Shown here: positions 34,901 to 46,574 of the stretch, in pieces
How the letters are laid out: each line of letters starts with the position of its first letter
How positions within the stretch are numbered: the stretch's first letter is position 1
NCBI GenBank assembly: GCA_004335835.1
Contig: RWJK01001925.1
Location: 107,201 to 160,151 of the forward strand
DNA from: Scenedesmus sp. ARA3
Lineage: Eukaryota; Chlorophyta; Chlorophyceae; Sphaeropleales; Scenedesmaceae
DNA: 52,951 nucleotides
Direction of reading: 5' to 3'
The notes under the pieces: generated by a model
What the model saw: only the letters and a program-made list of their open reading frames with translations
Told to the model about the DNA's origin: nothing
Databases searched by the model: none
Program-made: the position numbers and the translations under genes

Positions 34901-37069
34901 CGCCAGCATAGCCAGAATCACTACAGTCCACCAGGTACATGCGCAGTTTGAAGTGGTTGCAGCTTGCACATAAGTTGGCTCTGCTGCTCTGCATGCAGCA
35001 GCTTTCCAAAAGACAAAATGCTGCTGCCACTCACAATGACTGCTTGTGGCTCAGATGCCTGGGGCTGCTCCTGAGTTTCTGGAAGCAGCAGGAACGCCTG
35101 GATGCGCTTCATGGCCGCAATGGCCTCTGCAACAAGAAACAGATGCAGTTCACCTCAGAGCAGCACGCCTGGTGCATCATGAGTTCTTGAAACAGGAGAT
35201 GCAGGTGTGTTTCATCACGTTCAAACGCCGCAATCGCAAGAACCAGCACAAATAGCAACCACACCTGACATACACACCTGATGCTCCACGCAGCGCCTTG
35301 GGCAGCACAACCAGGGGGAAGCGCAGTGTGTTGAACAGCGACAGCACCACAAAAGCCATAGCGGGGGTAAGCTTGCCCACACTGTAGGCGTAGGTGGCGA
35401 AGATGACCAGCGCAATTGCTGGTGGGACTGCAAAGACGAGGCACAGGTTGAGCGTCTTGATGACTGCTGTCTCCCTGATCAGCTGTAGCTCCCGCTCACG
35501 GACCTGGGACAGGGTGCAGAATTAAACAGCATTGGCACAGTTGGTGGATGCCTGAAGAGGTAAACAAACACCAGCAAGTGCATGCTCACGGAGAAACAAG
35601 GCAAACAGTGAGTGGGACCCCTCTGAAGATGTTGGCAGCTTGCAGGACACATGTATATGCAATATGAGACTCTGCGCGCTTGCAGGTGTCCGCTTGCAGG
35701 ACTCTGCTTGCATGGATGTGCTTGCAGGATTGTGCTTGCATACGTGTGCTTGCAGGACACATGCAAATGGTTTCATGCAATACATTATGTTGTTGCCTTA
35801 TGACAGGGCAGCAAGCAGCTGAGTTCAGTCCTGGTTGCCGCTGTGCACTTGAAGTTGTACTACTTCATTCCACCTCACCTCCTTGACCTGGCGTGCAAAG
35901 CTTGTCTCCCACACGTAGAACTTCACTAGCTTGATGGCGAGCAGTACCTCGTGCATTCGCAGCACTCGTGCATCAGACACCTCCACATTGGCCGTCTTGT
36001 GCTGCGCAATCTTGTAGCCAAAGTAGTACTGCAGTGGCAGAACCACCAGCACCACACCCAGTGCTGGCAGACCATAGACACCACCGGTGCGCCAGAGCAG
36101 CAGCCCAATGATGGTCGCAGCCTCAAGGGGCGCCGTCCACACCTGCAGCAAGAACATAACAGGCAGTTGAGCTTGGTGTGCAGTAACAGCTTTAGCAGGG
36201 GCTAGGGCAATAGTTGCACCTGCGACAGGCGGGCTGTTGCTGAGCTGCTGTAGCAAGGCGGCTGCCTGCTGCTGGCATGAAAACATCACCAATTCCTGCA
36301 GGATGGAGAGTTCATCACCAGCCTGCTGACGGAGTGCTTGACGGTACTGCGATTGCTGCTGCTGCTGCTGCTGCCGCGACATCGATCCTGTACTCACATT
36401 GTGGAAGTGCTGCACGCCTTCATACATCTTGATGCAGTCCGTGCTGACCAGGCTGACCACGTTGCCCCCACCATTGTTGTGCGCGCTTTGCAGTCTGAAG
36501 CTTTTCCTATAGACCGCTGTGATGAGTGCGGCGCGCACCTTGATGCCCACACGCATGCTGACATCACCCATGCGCTGCAATGCCAGTCCTGCAAAGATGG
36601 AGTCGAGGAAGAAGCTGCAGGCCAATACCCAGCCCACTCCCTTGTTTGGAATCGCATCCCAGCCATCCTTCTTCTGCACAAACTCAATGAGTGCGTTCAC
36701 GAAGTAGCTGGCCCCCAGCAGCACAAAGGATGACCACATCAGCTTGAACACGCCAGCCAGCGCAAACTGCAGCCCAAATGTAGACATCAGTGTAGCCAGC
36801 ATGGAAGGGTGCTTGCCATCATTCCGCGTTGTCTGCTTGCTCCATGCTTCTTGAAAGCGCTCAGTTGCAACTTCTGCTGCCTGGTCGCCCGGCATGCAGA
36901 GCTCTTGCTGCTTCAGCTGCCCCTTCCGCCCATCACGCACTATCTTGTACACCCATGTCAGCAGCAAACGCTGCCAAATATTGTCATTGCGTGTGTTTTC
37001 CTGTGGCAGGCGTGCCACCTCGCCCTTTGTCAGCCTATGCAGCATCGTGCCTGGCCTGCTGTTCGGCAC
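28910..37069 (-). CDS. ABCC (MRP)-type full ABC exporter without TMD0, 20 exons, complete
   Basis: Exons 5' to 3': 37069-36398, 36142-35879, 35503-35278, 35126-35035, 34852-34744, 34609-34391, 34196-33967, 33822-33667, 33515-33256, 33037-32773, 32588-32439, 32220-32083, 31929-31741, 31562-31470, 31308-30801, 30547-30453, 30293-30165, 29907-29614, 29421-29299, 29122-28910. All phases match, giving 4425 bases and 1474 residues. Start Met at 37069, or a second in-frame Met at 37045. TMD1 is in exons 1-3 and NBD1 in exons 5-8: Walker [26 protein letters not shown], Walker [16 protein letters not shown]2 is in exons 9-14. NBD2 is in exons 16-19: [45 protein letters not shown]1 has Asn where the catalytic acid would be, the asymmetry expected of MRPs, while NBD2 keeps Glu. 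There is no N-terminal TMD0, so it is the short MRP form. Exon 15 inserts a His-rich loop before NBD2. It probably exports conjugated organic anions from cytosol or into vacuole; substrate unknown. Confidence 0.92.
30801..31308 (-). other. Exon 15: long TMD2-NBD2 linker with His-rich segment
   Basis: This single 508-base exon encodes ~169 residues between the last TM helix and NBD2, where MRPs usually have a short linker. It is Ser/Arg-rich first, then has a ~29-residue stretch in which about half the residues are His ([20 protein letters not shown] core), then returns to [21 protein letters not shown], which resembles the normal MRP lead-in to NBD2. The phase on both sides is intact. Confidence 0.85.
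35638..35765 (-). repeat. Minisatellite in ABCC intron 2
   Basis: About six units of ~17-20 bp built on GCTTGCAGGA(C/T) (plus strand) with variable spacers. The repeat yields no convincing exon. Confidence 0.85.
36143..36397 (-). other. ABCC intron 1, 255 bases, open and in phase
   Basis: The intron has a GTGAGT donor and a CTGCAG acceptor, is divisible by three, and has no stop in the reading frame. If retained it would add 85 Gln-rich residues into TMD1. Removing it joins two segments that fit the MRP transmembrane domain, so splicing is preferred. Confidence 0.75.
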
Positions 37070-38892
37070 CTAGCTGTTGCTTTACTTGCCGCCCACAGGG
37101 GCACGAGACACGACCTTGGCGCAAATCTTTTTAGCAAACGCTATCAAAGATAATAAAGCCAACAGCCACAGGGCCCTTCGCAGTCACATACAATGGTCAA
37201 ACGAGTGCGACCCCAATGCTACTATGAGCTTCAGACCAGGCTAAAAACTATAGAACCGTAACGCCTCATAAACTATAGCAACCTATGTACCTTTGGGCAT
37301 TGCTGGTGGGGAGTTGGGCATCGGTTAGGGTTCTTGGTTGAGGCAGCTGGCCCAGTGGGCCAGACACAAGCCCAGCCAGCTAAACATGAACACCTGCATA
37401 GCGCGCATGCTTTTCAAGTAGCATACTCGATCAGCATACCTATGGCTTGCGCACGTACGGTGTGCTGCAGTGCACCCAACCCCTGCAAAGCAAATGGCTG
37501 TAGCTTTGACACGCTCCTCAGGCAATGCTCCCCGCACCTGCATGTGCGTTTAGCAGACGTAGTGTGACTCAAAGTCGTATAACATGTGTCGCCTGCTGAT
37601 TTGCTGATTGCAGCCCAGGTGCAAAAGGTAGGCTCCTACGTCCGGACGTGGGAGGAGCAGGCAGTTGCCGCTAAGCCATGCGGGTGACAAGATGTCCATT
37701 GGCCCTGCCATCCTTGTATGCACGTTGAACATTTCCCGTAAGAGCTGATCTTCAATCATGCAGCAGTACAAGCAGTAAACGCATGCACAACCACCAACAT
37801 CCAGACAATGGCTGAAGTATATCGCTGCAGCGTTGAGATTATCTCAACACGGCATTGCAGGAGCTTCAGAACAGCCTGTCTTGAAGCAGCTCAACCTGCA
37901 GGATTGAAGATGCATCCAACCTCTTCTGCACACCCAGCACACACAAGTTGCCAATGAAGTGGGAGGTACCAACAGCAAGAGCCGCATGAGGGAACAACTG
38001 TCGAACACACTGCTGTGTCTGCAGCAATCTTTGACAGCAACACAAACTGAACGCAGCAGCAGCAGCAGGAGCAGCAGCAGCTAACCGGCGTACCTCTGAA
38101 CAGCACACGGAGTCGTATCAAGGTCCTGTGCCCCGCCAATGGTGTAGAACTGTGCGCAATTCACGGCATCACTCCAAGTGCGTAAGCGGCTGGAATGCAC
38201 TTCAGCCAGGGATGCTGGCTGCTTCAAAGCCCAGGCAGCATAGATCGCGCCACATACCTTATTTCGACAGCTCTTGCAGCCACTGTGACTTGGTCGGTTG
38301 TGCCATCGCCATAAGTGGCCTTGACATCCACATCAAAGGCGGGCTTGCCGCTGTTGCTCTGTGTTGCCTGATGCGTGTGGCGCCGCTTGAACCACACAGG
38401 CAACTCAAATACCCCATCCACTCACGTCTTACGACTGCAGTAAAGAAAGCAAGCATGGTACAACTTGCTGTGTATGTGACAGCCCTGCCAGGGCTGCTGC
38501 TGCGGCAGTGATCGTGGCAGCAGTGCTGGCATAGTGCCCTGCTTTTGCCCCGGACACGCAGGTTTACTGTCAGATGAAGGTTGCACAACGTTTGGTGACA
38601 GCCAAGATCACAGCTTGATGGGCTGCAGAGGTGAGAGCAAGGTGTTGAACAATGCACGGTGTGCTTTCAAAGCCCCAGCTGTCAATGCCTGTCAATTGGC
38701 AACTGCCGCTGTAACATGTTCGCATCACCGATCACGCCGTTCACATGACGCATCAAGCTCTTCATTTCAACAATTTGCCTACATGTGAGAGCAGAACACG
38801 CTTCCCGACCTTGCTCGCAACAACATCGCACCCACATGTAGAGAACTGAACATACCCGCACAACAACAACATGCCTGGCACGTTGCACGTGA
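37070..38892. other. Head-to-head interval between ABCC and PrimPol; possible small minus-strand gene
   Basis: The part 37070-37330 next to the ABCC start is non-repetitive and probably its promoter. Further right, minus-strand stretches at ~38420-38267 (reading VFELPVWFKRRHTHQ then FDVDVKATYGDGTTDQ, ending at a GTATGT donor), ~38145-38096 and ~38059-37896 look coding, with AG/GT borders. I could not fix a consistent frame chain or a start. The family is not recognised. Unfound 5' exons of PrimPol (+) could also be here. Confidence 0.35.
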
Positions 38893-39939
38893 ATCTTTTG
38901 TCGCAGCATCTACTTAACTATTTTTCATGGTAGGCAGGGGGTAGATGCCCAAGCCTGCTCTTGTTTTGAAAGGAACAATCCTTCTGCCACGTCTGCTGCA
39001 ATCAGGGCACAAACCAGCAAGCTTGGAGTCAACAACGCTCTCCAGAAACAGCAGGGACAGCAGGAAAACAGACCACCCGGTGGTGCTGTTGCTGCTGCTG
39101 CTGTCCCATGTTGGCAGCATGCAGGCGTCCAACCCAGCTTGAGTGGAACGAACCCACAGCTGTGCGGCAGCACAGCAACATACAGTGAAGCTGCCCAACC
39201 AGCACGGGGCGTATTTCAGCAAGCAGCAGGCACTCCAGCAGCGGCCCCTGCTGCACAGCCTGACCCACAAGGGTTTGTGCTCAACAACAGCAGCAGCGAT
39301 AACACCATGCTGCCCAGCGGTGTCAGCCCAGGAAACAGCGGTTATGATGGCTCTCCAACACCAGAGCAGCTGCCGCCACTGAAAAAGCTGCGCAGGTGTC
39401 CTGCAGCTGATGCCCCACAACAGGCACATAGGCTGGCTGCACATTATGCTGTGGCAAGTCACCACCAACATGACGAAGCGCTTGAAGCGCTGCCACAATT
39501 GCAGCAGCAGCAGCAGCAGCGTCCACAGCAGCGGCGCCTGTCGCAGCAGCCACTGCAGGAGCAGCTGAGTGTGCTGGCCCAGCTGCAGCAGGACGCAGCC
39601 TACCAAGCAGAGCAGCGTGCAGCACTGCTGGCTGCCTTGGGCAGTGAACCAGGAAAAGGGCCTCCTGCAAGTGCTGGCAGCAGCGCTGCTGCTGCAGCTA
39701 CAGCAAGAGCTCGCCTGCCGTTGTTCATGCGCAAGATGATGAACAAGACGAGCAGCAGCTGCCGGCCGCACCCGGCACTTGCAGGGAGCATGCCCTCCGC
39801 ACACCAGCAGGAAGCGCCGCAGCAAAGAGGACAGAAACGCAGCTATCAGGAGGCGCAGCAGCAGCTGCTGCAGCCAAGTCGCCCACAGCAGCAACACCAG
39901 CAGCAGCAGACGATTGAAGCTTTTGCTAGAGTGGATGCC

Positions 39940-39972
<33 letters not shown>

Positions 39973-40088
39973 GGTCCACGCCAGGCGGGACAGCGCGTCT
40001 CTTGGGCAGATGCCACTCCTGTGTCTGCAGCAGCAGCAGCAGTAGCACATGCGGCAGCCTCCAGCGGCAAGGATGAGCCTGACAACGG

Positions 40089-40124
<36 letters not shown>

Positions 40125-41643
40125 CGCAGCAGGACGGGCAGCTTGCAGCAGCAGACCCACCACAACTGAAGGTGTGACGCCAGCGGCAGTTTCGGCAGGA
40201 GCACCGGGTGTAGCGGGTGCCGAGGTTTGTGTCGTAGCTGCTACGCCGCTGACGGAGCTCGGTGCTTCAGGGACCTTGCTGAGACAGGTAGCGGCAGTGA
40301 CGCCCTGGACTGCGGCACAAAACCCAGAAGCAGTAGCAGTGGCAGCAGCAGCAGCAGCAGCGGGAGGCCAGGCATCCGCAGGCAGTACTGCACCTAGTGT
40401 GGTAGAGGCCACACCACTGACAGACGCCCCAGCAGCGCCTGCAGCAACAGCAGCAGCAGCAGCGCCAGCAGGCAATGAGTCAGCAGCACTGCCAGCACCA
40501 GGCCTAGCCTCTGACAGCCGTGTCTTTGACTCTGCTGTGCGTGCAGCAGCAGCAGCCTTTGCAGCGGCGGCTGCAGCGGCTGATGTTGACAATGACAGCC
40601 AGCAGCAGTGGGGTGCTCCTCCTCCATCACGGCCAACCGGCAGCAGCAAGCTTGCGGCAGCATCACCTGCTGACCCACTAGTTGATGCGCCAGCTGCAGG
40701 GCCGAATGCACAGGGAGAGGATCGCTCTGCTTGCTCAGCAGCAGCTGCTGCTGCTGCTGCTGCTCCAGCTGTGCTGTCCAGCAAGTCCCTTGCTAAGGAG
40801 AGGCTGAGGCAGGAGCGGCTGCAGTTGGAGCAGCAGCAGCAGCTGGCAGCAGCGGTTGCATCTGCCTCAGCTGCTACAGCAGCCGTTGCGTCTGACATCA
40901 GCGCTGCAGAGCTTGCTGCCTCTGAAGCTGCAGCAGGTACGGCAGCAGCTGCAGCTGCGCAAGTTGAAGGAGTTGCAGCCCCTGCAGCAGCAGCAGAGCA
41001 AGCTGCAGCACTTGAGCCAGAGGCAGGTGCCAAGCCAACAGCAAGTGGGGAGGCAGCTGCAGCTGCTGCGGCTTGTGAGCCAACGAGTGAGAAGCCGCTA
41101 GGAGCAACCGGGCGGCAACAGAGGCCACCAGCGGGCACTGCCACCCCTGCTACAGTGCGCCGGTGCTTGAGCGTGCCATCCTCACAGCAGCAGCAGCAGC
41201 AGCAGCACACTCAGCTCTCCCTGGACCCTGACTTCATAGAGGCTGCTATTCAGTATGCTGAGCAGCTGCAGGGGCCCATGGTGGCCTGCAGTCACAGGAG
41301 AGGCTCTAGGTCCAGGGCAAGCCTGGCAGCAGCAGCAGCAGCAGCAGGCGGCAGCAGTGCTGGTGCTATTCACCAGCAACCACAGCAGCGGCAGGAAGAG
41401 CTGGTGTTGGGCGAGGTGGTAGGGTTGGAGTTCATACCTCAGGTTGCGCCCTTGGGACAACAGCAGCAGCAACAAGCAGGAGACTTGACGCAGCAGCAGC
41501 AGCAGCAGCCGCAGTGGTGTGAGAGCATGCTGCAGGTGCCAGCGGCTGCTGAAATTGATGCTGATGCTGTTGCTGCTGCAGCAGAGGAACCTGCAGTTGG
41601 TGCCATGGGGTCTCAGGACGCGCAGCCAGCAGCACACGATGCA

Positions 41644-41679
<36 letters not shown>

Positions 41680-43665
41680 GCACAAGCGGTGTGCCAGCAG
41701 CAGCTTGCAGATCAGCCAGCAAACGACCAGCAGCAGCCTCGCCACTGCGCACAGCAGCAACCTGCACAAGTGCTGTTACAACCACCAGTGCAGCTGCAGC
41801 AGCAACAGCAGCCTGCAGTACTGCAGCAACAGCAGCAGCAACAGCTGCCAGATCTGCAGCAGCAGCAGCAGCAGCAGCCTGCGCGTGACACCTGGGAAGA
41901 CTGCCTCGCCCTGCTAGACCTCAGCCAGCTGCTCAGTGCACAGCCGACACCAGTGGCCACATCAACGCAGCGGCGGCAGCAGCAGCAGCAGCAGCCGACC
42001 CCTCAAGCCAGCCTGCATGTGTCACAGACGCAGAGCCCGCTTCAGCTCAGCCCTGAAGTAGCTGACCTGGCATTCCATGACAGGGTCCAGGGCTCAGCGC
42101 AGGGTTCAAGCTCGAGCTCAGGGCAAAACCCTAACCCTGCTGCAGCGGCTGGGCCGTCACCACTGGTGTGTGAGAGCTTCCCTTTTCAGAGGGATGCGCT
42201 GGCGTTTGCTGCGTGGTGTAATGCGGCTGGGCCTGGCCCCGTGGCAGCGCTGCAGCGCGAGTGCAGGGCGCGCAACTTTGGTAGCTTTCAGGAGCGGCAG
42301 CAGTTCCTGCAGCAGTACATGCAGCGACATGAGGCGCAGCAGCAGCAGCAGGGGCAGCAGCATGCAGATGGTGCTGGGTCGTCTGCTGCAGCTGCTGCTG
42401 CTGGGAGCTTGCAAGGCATCAGCAGCAGCACTGCTGCCGCGCTGGCAGCGACAGCAGCTGCTGTGGCGTCCAGCAGCCGCCTCACTGCGCTCAGCCGAGC
42501 AGGAGACTTTGCCGCTGCAGCTTCTGACGATGAAGCTGCTGCTGTATCTGCAGCACCTGCCCGCCAGGCGCCTGCTAATGCTGCAGGATCTGCTGCTAGG
42601 TCTGTAACGGCTGCTGCTGCAGGGGAAGGCGGCAGCGGCAGTGCTGCTGCTGCTGCTGCTGGCTGGGCTCTGCCGAGGGTGCGCGTGTTCACCGAGGAGT
42701 ACCAAGGCCGCCACGGCTACACGCGCCGCTTCCTGGCTGCAACATACTCGGTGGGTGTGATTGTGTGCTATGGCGTGTGTATGTGCCGGATCTTTCCAGG
42801 GGGTGCGTGGTCTGTTTCTCAGGGTGCAGCTGCACATCTTGCCAGCACATCGCATGTATGGGCCTTCGGATGCCCCCTGCCACATATGCAGCTGCGCGCA
42901 TGTGCAGCGATGATGCGCTGCTTTGCTTGCCTTCTCGTCCTATCTTGGTGTTGTTTTGCTCTTCCTGCTGCTGCAGGCGCTGTGGCGCCGCCACACCAAC
43001 ACGCCCAGCAGCCGCCGCCACCTGTACGAGGTGGTGCAGGCCGGCTGCCCCTGCCACCTGTACTTCGACCTTGAGTACAGCACTGCTGCCAATCCTGGGG
43101 TCAATGGTGACAGCCTGGTGAATGTGCTGGTGGGGTTGGTGCGGGAGGAGTATGCGCGGCTGTGGGGCATCGACATCCGCAAGCAGGTGGGCTGCTGGCA
43201 GTTGCAGGCTGCAGCATTGGGGAGGGAGGAGGGGTTGAGGGGTGGTAGGAGCTGGGGCTTCAACGCCCGCTAACAGGTGGGGTGTTGTTGACGACCTCCT
43301 GCTGGGCTGCTGTTGAAACCTATAACCTCCACTCTTGTGCAGCTGCCCTGCAGTTTATCCTTGAGCTGGACTCCAGCACCCCCACGAAGTTCAGCATGCC
43401 TGACCTGCTGCTATGCCGCTGCTGCCTCTGCTGCTGCTCCTGCCATCCTTCATCTGTCTTTGCTGCAGTGGATCCTTGAGCTGGACTCCAGCACTGCTGA
43501 GAAGTTCAGCAGGCACCTGCTGGTGCGCGTGCCAGGCTGGGCCTTCAGGGACAACCTCCAAGTAGGGGCGCTGGTGCGGCGGCTGACTGCGCGCAGCGAG
43601 GCACTGCAGCAGCTGTACCTCGCCAAGGAACCTCCCAGGCAGCGGCAGCAGCAGCAGAATGAGGC

Positions 43666-43703
<38 letters not shown>

Positions 43704-44867
43704 CAGGGAGTGCAGGTGGAGGTGGCAGCGGTGGAGCAGCAGGCGCGCGCGTGTGCTTTGTGGACGGCGCGGTGTACAGCAAGAACCGCCACTTCCGGCT
43801 GCTGGGCAGCTGCAAGGGCGGCAAGCGCGCGCTGCTGCAGCCCACGCAGCGCTACGCAATGAGCGCGGCTGCGCAGTGAGTTTGTGTGCTGACCTGGCGT
43901 TGCATGGATGTGCTGCAGCAGTGGGTGTTGCGGTTGTTTGGGGAGTTGTTATAGGAGCAACCAGTCGCCTGCTGGACTTGCTGCATACCTCACGTGCCAG
44001 CTTTGCTTTGGTGCATAGCACCAGCTGCAGATACCTGTCGATCCTCGTGCTAATGCTCTGGACGTATGCTGATCAAGTATTTTCCTGTGCGTCATGTTTT
44101 GTGCCTCGCAGCAGCGAGCAGCCGCTGGCCCCGCAGCAGCTGTTCCTGATGTCCCTCATCTGCAACGTGCACCCCAGCAGCCAGTTCCTGGATGTGCTGC
44201 CGCCAGCGCCCCTGCAGCAGCAGCTGATGCAGCCGGGCGTGGGGCTGGCACCCGGCCAGCAGCAGCAGCTGCAGCGTGACGCTGCTGCAGCAGCTGCTGC
44301 TGCTGCTGCTGCTGCTGGTGGGGACGAGGAGTTGCTCCAGGTTCCTGTCAGGCTGGGGGCGGGGCCGGTTGTAGCTGGCAGCGAAGCGCCAGGTGAGCCG
44401 TGCAAGGCTGTAAGGCTCTGCATTTCATGCTGCAAGGTGGTAGCTGCAGCTGGTCTTTGTTGTGGGTCACACTTGCATCTAAGATTGTTCATGGGTAGGT
44501 TCAACGTGCTTGCAAGGTGCTTAGGAGGCACTGCAGACCGCAGCATGACCTGCAGTGCGCTGCGCGATTCAGCAGCGTCGTATAAGTCGCCCTGCCACTG
44601 CCTGCTGGCCTGTAGCGCGTTTGTTCTTCTGCACCTCGCTTTCAGAGTTGGTGCACACTGCCTTACTCTTGGTTTGTTGTGTTGGTGCGTGCAGCGGGCA
44701 TGGCGGGCAGCTACCGCACCATCAAGGCCACCTGGGGGCCAATAGCACTGCAGGCGCAGCTGCAGCGGCAGCAGCGCGAGCAGCAGCAGCAGCAGCAGCT
44801 GGCTGGCCCTGGTGCAGCAGCAGCAGCTACTGGCGTTGCGCCAGGCAGTGGCAGCGCTGTTGCAGCC

Positions 44868-44899
<32 letters not shown>

Positions 44900-45493
44900 C
44901 AGTGGTGTCATGCAGCCTGGTGCTGACTGCCTTGATGCAGTGGGCCTGCAGGAGGTAGTGCTGGCTGCAGTGGGCTTTGTGGAGGCAGAAGCCACTGCCA
45001 GGGCGGGCGGTGCAGCTGCACAGGTGAGGGCAAAAGAGCCAAGCATTAAACCCAAGCTTGCTATGTTGCCTTTTGCTCTGTCACAAGGCGTGTACTTGGC
45101 ACTGAATGTTGCGCCATCAAGGTACTGTGAGCATGGGACATGTGAGTACTTCCCGTTTTTTCTCCTAATACACCTCACTCCTGCGCGTGCTGCATGCTGC
45201 TGCAGGTGCGCACCATCATGTACTGCGGCCGCAGCACCCCCGACAGCCGCCACGCCGCATTCGCCTTCAGCCTCATCGGCCCAGGCAGCCACATGTGCGG
45301 ACACATCGGCCGCAGCCACAGGCACAACCATGTGTTCTACGTGCTGGACTTTGCTCACGGGCTGTTCTGCCAGAAGTGCCATGATCCAGATTGCTGGGGC
45401 TACCGCAGCAGCTGGCAGCAGCTGCCGCCTGGTGTGTGGCAGCGGGAGCGGCTGCAGCTGCAGGTGCCACTACAGCTGCAGCAGCAGCAATAG
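38893..45493 (+). CDS. PRIMPOL: PrimPol (DNA-directed primase/polymerase) with giant Q/A-rich N-terminal extension
   Basis: Exons: open from 38893 to 42750, then 42977-43186, 43469-43875, 44112-44392, 44695-45023, 45206-45493 (TAG). All phases agree. The AEP-type catalytic core carries motif I HLYFDLEYS (D-x-E), motif II LDSSTAEKFSRHLL (S-x-H) and motif III CFVDGAVYSKNRHFRL. The zinc-binding end reads MCGHIGRSHRHNHVFYVLDF then FCQKCHDPDC, matching the PrimPol C/H/C/C site. Before the core, FPFQRDALAFAAW and VRVFTEEYQGRHGYTRRFLAATYS match the PrimPol N-terminal helix and strand. PrimPol re-primes stalled replication forks in nucleus and organelles. Unusually, ~1200 residues of Gln/Ala/Ser-rich sequence precede the core, with a basic PPLKKLRR possible NLS. 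The open frame has no Met until 39307, so a 5' exon is missing or translation starts there. No clear acidic RPA-binding tail follows the zinc site. Confidence 0.85.
43341..43415 (+). repeat. Acceptor-side copy of the PrimPol motif II exon
   Basis: CTGCAG followed by FILELDSSTPTKFS-like codons precedes the real exon at 43469 (WILELDSSTAEKFS) by ~117 bases. The His of the S-x-H motif is lost in the copy. Confidence 0.9.
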
Positions 45494-45516
45494 CAGCAGG
45501 CTCGGCTGTGCCTGTA

Positions 45517-45890
45517 AGATGACTGCTGGGGCTACCGCAGCGGCTGGCGGGAGCTGCCGCCTGGCGTGTGGCAGCGGCAGCGCCTAAAGCTGCAGGGGCC
45601 ACTGCAGCTGCAGCAGCTGCAGCAGCTGCACCAGTAGCAGCAGGCTGGTGCTGTTATGCCATGTCAGCCTGTTTGGTAAATGCTCTGGCAGCGGGAGCGG
45701 CTGCAGCTGCAGCTGCAGGTGCAGCAGTAGCAGCAGGCTGGGCTGTGCACAGGCACGTGGCTGTAAGAAGCCTTCTAAGATGACTGCTGGGGTTACCGCA
45801 GCTCCTGACAGTGGCGCCGCACCAGCCGGCCGGCTGCCAGCTGGTGTGTGGCAGCGGGAGCGGTTGCAGCTGCAATTGCAGCAGCGGTGT
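45517..45890 (+). repeat. Three copies of the PrimPol terminal exon end
   Basis: Copies at ~45517-45596, ~45684-45720 and ~45778-45888 repeat the codons of DCWGYRSSWxxLPPGVWQRERL. They sit downstream of the stop codon at 45491-45493, in the 3' flank. The second is a short fragment; the third is the most decayed. Confidence 0.88.
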
Positions 45891-46574
45891 TAGGCAGCAG
45901 CAGCAGCAGCAGCAGCAGCAGAGCCACCTGCAAGGCAGCTAGCAGCAACAGTAACAGCAGCAGCTGGCTGGCAGCGCCACTGGTGTCACCGGCTGCGCAG
46001 CTGCCAAGCAGCTCTTCAGGGTTGCTCACAAACCTGATTAGCTCCTGAAGTGCTTGCTGCAGAAACGGGCGGTACAGTGGCTGCACTGGTGCTGAGCCAC
46101 TGGTTGTTATTGGGACACCCATACCAGCAGCGGCGTGCCTCTGGCTTTGGGTACTTGCCAAGGCAGTTTTTGTGCCATGCTGTGATCAGAGCAGTGACAC
46201 TGTTGTATACTACACCACAGCTCCAACTGTCAAGGAGCTTCATCCTTGCCTGCTTCAAGACTGCAGCATAATTCTGCATGTGCTAAAGCCCCAGCTGTAT
46301 CAGAGGCTATTTAACCTCTGCCAGAGGAGGCTATATAACCTCTGCCAGAGGAGGCATCAATCTTTTAAATACTTGCACTTATCAAAGGATTGATCTTGTA
46401 CGTGGGCGCGGCACCTGCTGCGCATGCTGCTGCTTCTGTTGGCTGGCAGCGAAAAGGCAGGCATTCGACATCTCAAAGGATGCAGGCACTGCGGCAACTC
46501 ACTGTGCCTGCTGCTGTCGTGTGCAAAGCAAGCATGTATCAAATGCTAGCTGCGCGTTTCAAGTCCACGAATGC
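45891..46574. other. 3' flank of PrimPol and spacer
   Basis: CAG cluster at 45896-45920. A 20-bp direct repeat with an internal CCTCTGCCAGAGG hairpin occurs twice at ~46318-46356. No gene seen. Confidence 0.5.

Noticed and set aside
36143..36397. Treating 37069-35825 as one uninterrupted 414-residue ABCC exon
   Set aside because: The middle has strong GT-AG borders, and removing it restores continuous MRP transmembrane homology on both sides.
39139..39141. TTG at 39139 as the PrimPol start
   Set aside because: It is not an ATG and the frame is open upstream to 38893. The true start is unresolved.
42121..42140. CCCTAACCCT as a telomere repeat
   Set aside because: It is a single short occurrence inside a coding exon that stays in frame.
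39846..42885. Long minus-strand open frames (454 and 242 codons) opposite PrimPol
   Set aside because: These are shadows of the Gln/Ala codon repeats. The + strand continues in phase into the conserved catalytic core.
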